From: Pseudovibrio ascidiaceicola
GTDB lineage: Bacteria > Pseudomonadota > Alphaproteobacteria > Rhizobiales > Stappiaceae
NCBI RefSeq assembly: GCF_900114245.1
Contig: NZ_FOSK01000002.1
Span: forward strand, 186,001 to 250,000
DNA: 64,000 nucleotides
Direction of reading: 5' to 3'
Of the stretch, positions 45,479 to 53,450 are shown piece by piece. Each line of letters opens with the position of its first letter. Within the stretch, counting starts at the first letter, position 1. The notes below the pieces were generated by a model. The model was not told the DNA's origin. It did not search any database and saw nothing but the letters and a program-made list of their open reading frames with translations. Both the position numbers and the translations under genes were made by a program.

Positions 45479-46390
45479 TTAGGTTTTGACGGCCTTTTCG
45501 TATTCAACCGCTGTCTGTGCGATCTCTTCTTTCAGCCAATCCCGCAGCTTGCGAACGCTGGGGCTGCGTAAGGCCCCTTCTCTGCAGATGAACCAGTAGG
45601 ATCGCCCTGTTGAACAGCGGTGATCGAACGGAATCTTCAACTGACCTTGCTTCACAGCATTGGCGACCAGCGTATCCCAGCCCAGAAAGACCCCGTGACC
45701 TGCAATTGCAGCATCCATGCAGAGCGATGCATTGGAGAAACCATGACCTCGTGGAAGCTGGCTTTCCTTGAGACCAAACGGGGCCAACCAGTCGCTCCAA
45801 CGGTAATAGGAGTTATAGTCGCGGATGATCACTTCATTCAAAAGATCCTGCGGCTCTTTGAGGCGCTCCGCGATCTCAGGAGAGCAGACCGGATAAATGA
45901 AGTGCTCGCACAGGCGCTCTGAGTAAACGTCATCAGGTGCTCGTTTATGGACGCGCACGCAGGCGTCCACGTCGGAGTGGTTGAGGTTCACCAACTGATC
46001 GTTGGCATCCAGTCTGAGGTTAATGTCCGGGTTTGCCTTCATGAAACTGCTGAGGCGCCAGACAAGCCATTTCTCAGCTAAAAGCGGGGCTACAGACAGG
46101 AAGAGGCTTTCTTCTCTGTCCCGGTCTGCCAGTGCGACAGCTTCAGAGATTTGCTTTAAGCCCAGTGTGAGTTCTCGGCAAATCTCGGTGCCAAGGCTTG
46201 TCAGCTTCAATCCGCCTGTCTCTCGTGTAAACAGCGGGCGGCCCAACTGATGCTCAGTTTTATGCAGTTGCTGGCTGACGGCGCCGGACGTAATGCCCAG
46301 TTCTTCAGCCGCATTTTTCAGGGAGCCCAAGCGCCCGACAGCTTCAACAACGCGGAGGCCAGCAAGACTGACTTGATTGAGATTTTTCAT
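45479..46390 (-). CDS. LysR family transcriptional regulator (GcvA-like)
   Basis: A 303-residue LysR protein. The N-terminal winged helix has GSLKNAAEELGITSGAVSQQ, and the co-inducer domain begins near residue 95. The pattern resembles the GcvA/AmpR branch. A perfect 7-base-arm palindrome sits 24 bases upstream of its ATG, in the spacer to the divergent small gene, as expected for a LysR protein that controls itself and a divergent target. The inducer is unknown. Confidence 0.92.
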   Translation of the reverse strand: MKNLNQVSLAGLRVVEAVGRLGSLKNAAEELGITSGAVSQQLHKTEHQLGRPLFTRETGGLKLTSLGTEICRELTLGLKQISEAVALADRDREESLFLSVAPLLAEKWLVWRLSSFMKANPDINLRLDANDQLVNLNHSDVDACVRVHKRAPDDVYSERLCEHFIYPVCSPEIAERLKEPQDLLNEVIIRDYNSYYRWSDWLAPFGLKESQLPRGHGFSNASLCMDAAIAGHGVFLGWDTLVANAVKQGQLKIPFDHRCSTGRSYWFICREGALRSPSVRKLRDWLKEEIAQTAVEYEKAVKT

Positions 46391-46414
46391 CGAGGACAGT
46401 TCCGAGCAGTAAAT

Positions 46415-46430
46415 CTAAACCGGGGTTTAG
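46415..46430. promoter_or_regulatory. Probable LysR operator
   Basis: CTAAACC (46415-46421) and GGTTTAG (46424-46430) are perfect reverse complements around GG, within a T-N11-A setting. The site lies in the 108-base spacer between the lysR gene and the divergent small gene. Confidence 0.6.
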
Positions 46431-46498
46431 TTATTCCAGATAGCACTTGCAACGCAATTGACGCATTGTCGCTCCATCAAGTCACAAAGGAAATGACA

Positions 46499-46669
46499 AT
46501 GAAAAATCTTTTTAAAGATCTGTTGCGCGGAAAATCCCCCCGAAAGGCCAAAGTAGCTGCAGGCTCAAAGCCTTATTGTGCTGACCCACTTTCACACCCT
46601 GCTCTTCAGCGGATGGATACGCGCGAAATTGGTGATGTTTACATCAACCCAGAAAAAACGCTGCCTTAA
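46499..46669 (+). CDS. Small hypothetical protein divergent from the LysR gene
   Basis: A 56-residue basic protein (MKNLFKDLLRGKSPRKAK at its start, then DPLSHPALQRMDTREIGDVY). AAAGGA lies 7 bases before the ATG at 46499; the ATG at 46493 is less well placed. The last part recalls a short motif (PLSHPAL...M..RE..D) that I believe occurs in other small alphaproteobacterial proteins. It is followed within 20 bases by a strong terminator, which supports its being a real gene. It is the obvious candidate target of the divergent LysR regulator. Confidence 0.65.
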   Translation: MKNLFKDLLRGKSPRKAKVAAGSKPYCADPLSHPALQRMDTREIGDVYINPEKTLP

Positions 46670-46684
46670 GAGCAGCGTTTTTTA
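46653..46684 (+). terminator. Terminator of the small LysR-linked gene
   Basis: AAAAAACGCTGC pairs with GCAGCGTTTTTT around CTTAAGA. It overlaps the last codons of the small gene and may also serve the convergent DUF962 gene. Confidence 0.85.
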
Positions 46685-46693
46685 TTTTGTCCC

Positions 46694-47188
46694 TCAATAT
46701 GGGATGCCAATCTTTTTATAAATGAAATGCATTAGCCACGCAGGTCCAACCATCAGGAACTGAAGATCCTTAAAGAAGGACGGCTTTTTCCCCTCAATAT
46801 GATGGCCGATAAACTGGCCGACCCATGCAATCACAAACACTATCAAAGCTGTCTGCCAGAGTGGGATACCAAGCCCAAATTGCTGATAGGTCATGTTAAT
46901 CCAGATCATCAATGCTGAGAACGCGGCCATGCCGATTGCCAATGTGATGGACAATGACAGATAGTAGATGATCGACAGCCCCAGCCCGATCGTGCACCAG
47001 TTCAACCACGGTGAGATATTCGAAAAACCGATGGGTGTTGGAACAGACCACAGCAGTGCAGTCACCGTCCAAAAAATGATCGGCACACAGATCCAGTGAA
47101 TGGCTTTGTTTTTGTGATTTTGGTGGCTTTCGCCGTACTCGCCCAAAAGGCGATCAATGCGACGCCCGGTTGCTTCTGAAAAGCTCAT
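46694..47188 (-). CDS. DUF962 (Mpo1-like) membrane protein
   Basis: A 164-residue membrane protein with four hydrophobic segments. Conserved DUF962/Mpo1 features are the N-terminal YGESHQNHKNKAIHWICVP and the C-terminal GQFIGHHIEGKKPSFFKD, whose histidines bind iron in yeast Mpo1, a dioxygenase acting on 2-hydroxy fatty acids. By analogy it may oxidise 2-hydroxy fatty acids; this is inference. GGAGGG precedes the ATG. It lies directly beyond the terminator of the small gene. Confidence 0.9.
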   Translation of the reverse strand: MSFSEATGRRIDRLLGEYGESHQNHKNKAIHWICVPIIFWTVTALLWSVPTPIGFSNISPWLNWCTIGLGLSIIYYLSLSITLAIGMAAFSALMIWINMTYQQFGLGIPLWQTALIVFVIAWVGQFIGHHIEGKKPSFFKDLQFLMVGPAWLMHFIYKKIGIPY

Positions 47189-47308
47189 ACTACCCTCCCC
47201 GTAATATCAAGCGGTATCAATGCAGCCAGCATGCCGTATGGGGAAAGTATTTTCAAGCTGACAAAACTTCGGCGGGCATATTAACCAGTGCCCGCCGAAG
47301 GAGTTGTT

Positions 47309-49633
47309 TTAGCTATGTGGTGTCAGGCAAACGCCGGCATTTTCCTTACGACATTGCGCATCAACTGCTGAAAGTGCAGTCATATTGACGATGCCGCGTG
47401 AGGTCACGGATGGTGTGATGATGTGGGCGGTTTTCTTCGCGCCCAGCAAAATCGGACCGACATGAAGCGCGTCTGTCATTGCCTTGATGAGGTTCAATGC
47501 GATGTTGGAGGCGTCCAGAGTTGGGAACACCAGCAGGTTTGCAGGACCGGAGATATGCGCATCTGGCATGTAGCGTTTCAGGATTTCCGGCTTCAATGCT
47601 GCGTCACCATGCATTTCGCCTTCTGCTTCCAGATCAGGCATTTGCTTCCAGACCATCTGCAGGGCTTCCCGCATTTTGTTGGAGGTCTCGGACGGACGAG
47701 AGCCAAAGTTGGAGTGCGAGAGCAATGCAACGCGTGGTGTGATACCGAAGCGTTTGATCTGCTCGGATGCCAAATGGGTGATCTCGGCGATCTCTTCCGC
47801 AGATGGGCATTCTGTAACGTAGGTGTCTGCCAGGAAGTAAGCACCACTGGAGTTGATCAGCAGAGAGAGCGTGGAGAAATCTCTGATGCCTTCGGAGCAG
47901 CCAATGATGTTGTTGATGTCGCGCAGGTGCTTATCAAAACGGCCTTCGAGGCCTGTGATGAGCGCGTCAGCTTCTTCTCTATGCAACGCCAAAGCGCCAA
48001 TGACGGTTGAGTTCGTGCGCACCATGGTTCTGGCGGCTTCTGGCGTTACGCCTTTGCGGCCAACCAGTTGCACCAGTGTATCAACATAGGAGCGGTAGCG
48101 CGGATCGTCTTCCGGGTTCACAAACTCAAAATCTGTGCCTGGACGGATGCGCAAGCCGAAGCGCTCACAGCGATTTTCCAGAACCTGAGGACGACCAATG
48201 AGGATTGGTGTCGCGAGGCCCTCTTCAAGCACCACCTGAGCGGCGCGCAGCACGCGTTCGTCTTCACCATCGGCATAGATCACGCGCTGTTTGTCTGCTT
48301 TTGCCTGCGCGATGATTGGCTTCATCACCATACCGGAACGGAACACGAAACGGTTCAGCTTGTCCATGTAGGTGTCGAAGTCTTCGATCGGGCGGGTTGC
48401 TACGCCAGTTTCCATGGCGGCTTTTGCAACAGCAGGGGCAATGCGCAGGATAAGGCGGTTATCGAACGGAGATGGAATGAGGTAGTTCGGGCCGAATGTG
48501 TGGGTGACACCGCCATAGGCTTTGGCCACCACATCGGTCGGTTCTTCCCGTGCCAAAGCAGCAATTGCCTCAACAGCGGCCAGCTTCATTTCTTCGTTGA
48601 TGGCAGTTGCACCAACATCCAGAGCGCCGCGGAAGATGTATGGGAAGCAGAGGACGTTATTCACCTGGTTCGGGTAATCCGACCGGCCTGTACACATCAC
48701 CACATCATCACGAACGGCCAGTGCATCTTCTGGCATAATTTCCGGGTTTGGGTTGGCAAGTCCCATCACCAGAGGGCGTTTTGCCATCTTTGCAACCATC
48801 TCCGGCTTCAGCACACCAGCTGCGGACAGGCCGATGAAGACGTCAGCGCCTTCGATGATATCATCCAGCGTGCGCTTGTCGGTTTTCTGCGCGAAGACGG
48901 ATTTCCACTCATCCATAAGGGCTTCGCGGCCTTCGTAGACAACGCCCTCAATGTCAGAAACCCAGATATTCTCGCGCTTTACACCAGAGGCGACAAGCAG
49001 GTTAAGACAAGCCAGCGCCGCAGCGCCCGCGCCGGATGCGACGACCTTGATCTCATCCAGCTTTTTGCCGGAGAGTTCCATGCCATTGCGCACCGCAGCT
49101 GACACGATGATCGCGGTACCGTGCTGATCATCATGGAAAACCGGGATATTCATTCTTTCGCGCAGGCGTTTTTCGATCTGGAAACACTCTGGCGCCTTGA
49201 TGTCTTCCAGATTGATACCGCCGAAGGTTGGCTCCAGAACGCCAACGGCATCAACGAACTTATCAACGTTGGTCTCATCAACTTCGATATCAAAGACATC
49301 AATGCCAGCGAACTTTTTGAAGAGGACAGCCTTACCTTCCATCACCGGCTTGGATGCCAGAGGACCAATCGCGCCCAGACCAAGGACTGCGGTACCATTG
49401 GAGATCACTGCAACAAGGTTTTGACGTGCGGTGTAATCAGCCGCTTTTGACTCATCCTTATGGATTGCCAAACACGGAGCAGCAACGCCCGGAGAATAGG
49501 CAAGCGCCAAATCTCGCTGGTTTCCCAATGGCTTCGTTGCCTGAATTTCCAATTTACCCGCGCGCGGATACTCATGGTAAAAGAGCGCTTGTTCATCGAG
49601 TTCGCCGGAGGTAGGGCGTTTTTTGTCCGTCAT
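47309..49633 (-). CDS. maeB: NADP-dependent malic enzyme (MaeB type, with phosphotransacetylase-like domain)
   Basis: Oxidatively decarboxylates malate to pyruvate, forming NADPH. The protein is 774 residues. The N-terminal malic enzyme part (1-430) has [37 protein letters not shown] and the cofactor motif [18 protein letters not shown]. The C-terminal about 330 residues resemble phosphate acetyltransferase ([35 protein letters not shown]); in characterised MaeB proteins this half is regulatory and not catalytic. It is monocistronic with weak ribosome site AGGCAAG. Confidence 0.96.
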   Translation of the reverse strand: MTDKKRPTSGELDEQALFYHEYPRAGKLEIQATKPLGNQRDLALAYSPGVAAPCLAIHKDESKAADYTARQNLVAVISNGTAVLGLGAIGPLASKPVMEGKAVLFKKFAGIDVFDIEVDETNVDKFVDAVGVLEPTFGGINLEDIKAPECFQIEKRLRERMNIPVFHDDQHGTAIIVSAAVRNGMELSGKKLDEIKVVASGAGAAALACLNLLVASGVKRENIWVSDIEGVVYEGREALMDEWKSVFAQKTDKRTLDDIIEGADVFIGLSAAGVLKPEMVAKMAKRPLVMGLANPNPEIMPEDALAVRDDVVMCTGRSDYPNQVNNVLCFPYIFRGALDVGATAINEEMKLAAVEAIAALAREEPTDVVAKAYGGVTHTFGPNYLIPSPFDNRLILRIAPAVAKAAMETGVATRPIEDFDTYMDKLNRFVFRSGMVMKPIIAQAKADKQRVIYADGEDERVLRAAQVVLEEGLATPILIGRPQVLENRCERFGLRIRPGTDFEFVNPEDDPRYRSYVDTLVQLVGRKGVTPEAARTMVRTNSTVIGALALHREEADALITGLEGRFDKHLRDINNIIGCSEGIRDFSTLSLLINSSGAYFLADTYVTECPSAEEIAEITHLASEQIKRFGITPRVALLSHSNFGSRPSETSNKMREALQMVWKQMPDLEAEGEMHGDAALKPEILKRYMPDAHISGPANLLVFPTLDASNIALNLIKAMTDALHVGPILLGAKKTAHIITPSVTSRGIVNMTALSAVDAQCRKENAGVCLTPHS

Positions 49634-49751
49634 CGTCTATTCTTGCCTGACCGAGTGAATGAGCGGCTCGCCACCGGGAATCATTATGACTTCCGGTTCA
49701 GATGTCGCAGTTTTGCAAAACCTAGACCATCGCCTAGGATTTTGCAGTATC

Positions 49752-50432
49752 TCAATACGTCTTAAAGCGTATAAATGCGCGAATTAGAATAAGCAAAACG
49801 ATTGCATTCAAAATATGCCACAAGGAATGTGTTCCAACGGGCAAAATCGAGCAAATTGGTTCGTCTAAAATCCGGAAACTCATCGAAAGTGCGAAGACCA
49901 CGCCTGCGGCTAGCAGAGCGTTGGATGTTTGCCTGTTTTTGCTGCGGGTCAGGCCTGCAAAAAGCAGGATTGCGAGGAGTGCCGGGAAGTAGCCAGCAGT
50001 GGATCCGAGTATCCCTTCAACCAGCCTTGGGCCAAATGCCATTGCCCCAAAGAAGAGCAGCGTTGCGCCCAGTGATATCAAGAGGTTGGCACCCATATAT
50101 CGACGTGTGGCAAGGTAGAAGTAAACCAGCATGAAGATCGCGATCGGGATGACATCAGCCAGCATGGACCAGAGGGTTGCGAAGGTGTGAAACAGGAACG
50201 ATCCGATCCCGATAATGGCCAGCAAAGCGATGAGGACCAGCGCTGCGTTATCTTGTGCGTTGGTTTGCGTTGAACGCGTTTTTTTTGCGTTGCTGCGTGC
50301 GTTCAACCAAAATTGAAGGGCAATTAGCGCAGCAATGATAAAAGCAGCGTTGCTCACTGCATTGAGTGGCTCAGACCAGAACGCAGCGGAGGTCCTCTCG
50401 CAGTATTGGTTCAGATGCTGATTCCAATTCAT
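49752..50432 (-). CDS. Alkaline ceramidase-like membrane protein
   Basis: A 226-residue protein with seven hydrophobic segments. The start at 50432 has GGAGGT upstream; the frame is open from 50498. The ceramidase-family pattern is visible: EPLNAVSNAAFI, GIGSFLFHTFATLWSMLAD and, near the end, RILDEPICSILPVGTHSLWH, giving the zinc-binding His and Asp residues. The eukaryotic relatives hydrolyse ceramide; bacterial substrates are unclear. It lies 23 bases behind a glycosyltransferase gene, so the pair is probably an operon. Confidence 0.82.
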   Translation of the reverse strand: MNWNQHLNQYCERTSAAFWSEPLNAVSNAAFIIAALIALQFWLNARSNAKKTRSTQTNAQDNAALVLIALLAIIGIGSFLFHTFATLWSMLADVIPIAIFMLVYFYLATRRYMGANLLISLGATLLFFGAMAFGPRLVEGILGSTAGYFPALLAILLFAGLTRSKNRQTSNALLAAGVVFALSMSFRILDEPICSILPVGTHSLWHILNAIVLLILIRAFIRFKTY

Positions 50433-50455
50433 GAGACCTCCAAACCGGTACCGTG

Positions 50456-51049
50456 CTACCTCGTGGCGTTTTGAAAGATCATAGTACCGTTCAACCAATG
50501 GACCCGGCTAGCCTTCAAAACCTTCTGGAGCTGATCCTGTCGGCTCACTCCTGACGCATTCGCGAGCGCTTGTTGTAGATGGTCTTTGTGCATCAGCATG
50601 GGGAGCTGGTGGCATGATGTTTTCAGCAACCGATGCCTGAGGGTTATAAGCTTCTGCTTGAGTTGTGCGACAGTGCCGAATTCTTCTGTGCGGCTGGGAA
50701 ACACGCCAATCAGATTTTTAGCAGTTCCTACCCGCTCCGCACGCTCTATAAAGGCAGCTGCTTCTGCCTGCCAGCCCGCTTGTAATATGGCTCCGGGTTG
50801 GATCACCAAAATCCAGTTGGAACGAGTGCACTGTTTGAGCCCTTGCGCCAGAGCTGAGCCCGCTTTTGCAGTGGTGCTGACGAAATCTGCGCCGCTGGCA
50901 TCCGCGACGATCTCGGTCCCATCAGATGAACCTTCATCGGCGATAATGACTTCTTTCAGGATACCTTCTGCGGAAGCTGGGACCAGGGCGGACAGGGTGA
51001 GAACCAGTCGGTGCTCACTGTTGTGGGTGGGAATAAGTGCACTAATCAT
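50456..51049 (-). CDS. Glycosyltransferase family 2 protein (short)
   Basis: A 197-residue GT-A-type glycosyltransferase. It starts MISALIPTHNSEHRL, followed by EVIIADEGSSDGTEIVADAS, typical of GT2 nucleotide-sugar binding. The usual DxD is replaced by a less clear acidic region, and the protein is shorter than most GT2 enzymes. It is coupled to the ceramidase-like gene and may add sugar to a lipid; this is inference. Substrate unknown. Confidence 0.8.
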   Translation of the reverse strand: MISALIPTHNSEHRLVLTLSALVPASAEGILKEVIIADEGSSDGTEIVADASGADFVSTTAKAGSALAQGLKQCTRSNWILVIQPGAILQAGWQAEAAAFIERAERVGTAKNLIGVFPSRTEEFGTVAQLKQKLITLRHRLLKTSCHQLPMLMHKDHLQQALANASGVSRQDQLQKVLKASRVHWLNGTMIFQNATR

Positions 51050-51162
51050 TCCAACAGCTTACAGTGATTTGCCTTATCTTTGGAAAGTAAAGGCTTGCAA
51101 ATCCAGATATTTTGAGCAATGTTCCACTTATGTTCTCATGAGAAGACGAAAGTGCATGCCCC

Positions 51163-52290
51163 ATGTCAACTGCACAAAATCACAGGGCCGAAACTGAGGC
51201 CGCTGATCCTTTAGGGTCTTCGCTTCCGGTCAACATGACAGGGCGAGGCCGTGCTGCACATTCCAACAAGGCTGGCCGGTTTGAGGCGGAAAGCCGGGAA
51301 CTGATGGATGACGGCTGGGGAACAATTGATGAACTTCCGCCGATTAAGACGGAAGTGCAGATTGAAGCTGCACGGCATGTGATCACTAAAAACAGCTCTC
51401 CTGACCTTCCTTTTGATCGCTCGATCAATCCGTACCGGGGGTGTGAGCATGGCTGCATCTACTGCTTTGCGCGACCAACTCATGCGTATATGGGGTTGTC
51501 GCCGGGGTTGGACTTTGAGAGCCGTTTGTTTGCCAAACCCAATGCAGCTCAGGTGCTGGAGCGGGAGCTGGGTGCATCCTCCTATCAGCCGAAACCCATT
51601 GCGATTGGAACCAATACTGATCCTTATCAACCGATTGAACGCACGCACAAAATCATGCGTGATGTTCTGGAGGTGCTGAACAAGACGGGGCATCCGGTGA
51701 CGATCGTCACCAAGTCCGCCTTGGTTATGCGGGATATCGATATTCTCAGTGAAATGGCCGAGCGCAATCTGGCCAAGGTGGCTATCTCGGTGACGACGCT
51801 AGACCGGAAGATTGCGCGGAGCCTTGAACCGCGCGCCTCTACTCCGCCTCGCCGTTTGCAAGCAATCAAAGCGCTGTCTGATGCGGGTATTCCAACCGCT
51901 GTGCTGGCTGCTCCTATCATTCCCGGACTGACGGATCATGAGCTTGAGAGCATTCTTGAGGTCTGTAAGGAACACGGCGCAACAGAGGCCAGCTATATTC
52001 TGCTGCGTCTTCCTCGTGAGGTTTCTGAGCTCTTTAAGGAATGGCTTTTGCGGGAAGCTCCAGGGAGTTACCGGCGTGTGCTCAGCCTTTTGCGTTCCAT
52101 GCGTGATGGAAAGGACTATGACGCCCAGTGGACGCAGCGCTTTAAGGGCAAAGGCCCTTATGCAGACCAGCTGGCAAAGCGCTTTCAGCTGGCGTGCAAG
52201 AGCAAGGGTTTATCCTCACGTTCACTAAAGCTGTCCTGTGACCAGTTCATCAAACCAACTTGCGGCGGTGTGCAGCTTTCATTGCTGTAG
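51163..52290 (+). CDS. PA0069-family radical SAM protein
   Basis: A 375-residue radical SAM enzyme. The cluster motif CEHGCIYC lies near residues 94-101, within YRGCEHGCIYCFARPTH, as in the SPL-like PA0069/Rv2578c group. Other features are AIGTNTDPYQPIERTHK and VAISVTTLDRKIARSLEPRA. The family has no settled reaction; relatives are often next to DNA repair or replication genes. Here rnhB follows 29 bases later, in the same direction. Confidence 0.92.
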   Translation: MSTAQNHRAETEAADPLGSSLPVNMTGRGRAAHSNKAGRFEAESRELMDDGWGTIDELPPIKTEVQIEAARHVITKNSSPDLPFDRSINPYRGCEHGCIYCFARPTHAYMGLSPGLDFESRLFAKPNAAQVLERELGASSYQPKPIAIGTNTDPYQPIERTHKIMRDVLEVLNKTGHPVTIVTKSALVMRDIDILSEMAERNLAKVAISVTTLDRKIARSLEPRASTPPRRLQAIKALSDAGIPTAVLAAPIIPGLTDHELESILEVCKEHGATEASYILLRLPREVSELFKEWLLREAPGSYRRVLSLLRSMRDGKDYDAQWTQRFKGKGPYADQLAKRFQLACKSKGLSSRSLKLSCDQFIKPTCGGVQLSLL

Positions 52291-52319
52291 ACGAGGCATG
52301 TTGTGATGCTTGAAAGCTG

Positions 52320-53000
52320 ATGGGCTGCGTGGCAAAGAGAGGCATGTCGTATTTTGCAAACTCCCTCTTTGATATCGCCTTTCCTGATGCTCCCGATATG
52401 CGCTTTGAGCGCTCCGTTGAGCGCGACTTACAAGGACGTTTTGCTGGTATTGATGAAGCTGGGCGCGGACCATGGGCTGGCCCTGTGGTGGTTGCTGCGG
52501 CCAGCCTTGACTACGACAACCTGCCAGAGGGGCTGAACGATTCCAAAAAGTTGACCGAGGCCAAGCGCGAGGAGCTCTTTGAGCAGATCCTTGAGATGGC
52601 TGATGTGAGTGTGTGCGTGCAAAGCGCGCGAACCGTTGACCGGATCAACATTCGCGAAGCAACGCTGCAAGGTATGCGCACCTGCGCCCGCTCGCTCAGC
52701 GTTCCGGTGAAACGGTTCTTCATTGATGGCAAGGATGTGCCCCATCACTTGCCGCAGGAAGGGCAAGCACTGATCAAGGGTGATGGCCGTTGCCTCGCGA
52801 TCTCCGCCGCCTCAATCGTTGCCAAAGTGACCCGAGATCGTCTGATGGTGAAGATGGACAGGGACTTCCCAGAATACGGCTTCGCCAAACATAAGGGCTA
52901 CGGCACCAAACAGCACCAGGAAGCCCTAGCAGCACACGGCGTAACCCCGCTCCACCGCTGCTCCTTCCGACCTATTCGGGAGATGATTGAAGCAGGGTAA
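52320..53000 (+). CDS. rnhB: Ribonuclease HII
   Basis: Removes ribonucleotides from DNA and RNA primers from RNA-DNA hybrids. The protein is 226 residues, or 218 from ATG 52344. The catalytic DEAGRGPWAGPVVVAA motif is near residue 44, with LNDSKKLTEAKREELFEQI, GDGRCLAISAASIVAKVTRD and FAKHKGYGTKQHQEAL following. It is co-directional with the radical SAM gene and ends at a terminator about 110 bases on. Confidence 0.96.
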   Translation: MGCVAKRGMSYFANSLFDIAFPDAPDMRFERSVERDLQGRFAGIDEAGRGPWAGPVVVAAASLDYDNLPEGLNDSKKLTEAKREELFEQILEMADVSVCVQSARTVDRINIREATLQGMRTCARSLSVPVKRFFIDGKDVPHHLPQEGQALIKGDGRCLAISAASIVAKVTRDRLMVKMDRDFPEYGFAKHKGYGTKQHQEALAAHGVTPLHRCSFRPIREMIEAG

Positions 53001-53450
53001 CGCTTCAATCAAACTTGGCCAGCACTGCCAGTATACCGGCTTGTTATACTCTGCCTCTGAAATAGCCTTAGATCGAAACATTCTGTTTGTTTAACTCGCC
53101 TCTATGCTTGTCTAAATACAGTGCCTTCAATGCGCTGTGTTTAGATTTTTCGAGGTGAGCCCCACACTGAGGTGCGGCATTGGAGGCCATAGCCATCAAA
53201 TAGATGGGTATAAACCAAGCGCAAATTTCCAAGTATCAAGCTGCTATCATCTCAAAAAAATAGAATACGTACTTTATTTTCAGCAAGTTATGCCTGTGTG
53301 TAATTTTGACTTTTCCAAACTTAGTCGATTACCTAAATATCTTACAATTGTGATAGCAATCGAAATGATATCATTTAAAAATCAGTAATTTGATTTATGT
53401 TCAGTAAGTTAAAATGTTGATTTACCTTAGATCATGGAAAATCGATTCAC
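53001..53450. other. AT-rich intergenic region before the autotransporter
   Basis: About 450 bases holding the rnhB terminator (53111-53150) and then increasingly AT-rich sequence. An open frame at 53137-53388 overlaps the terminator and has no ribosome site, so it is not called. The promoter of the autotransporter should lie here; no operator was recognised. The shift in composition marks an accessory segment. Confidence 0.45.
53111..53150 (+). terminator. Terminator of rnhB
   Basis: TCTAAATACAG (53111-53121) pairs with CTGTGTTTAGA (53135-53145), one wobble, followed by five T residues. Confidence 0.85.

Noticed and set aside
53137-53388. 83-codon frame before the autotransporter
   Set aside because: It overlaps the rnhB terminator stem, lacks a ribosome site and has no domain.
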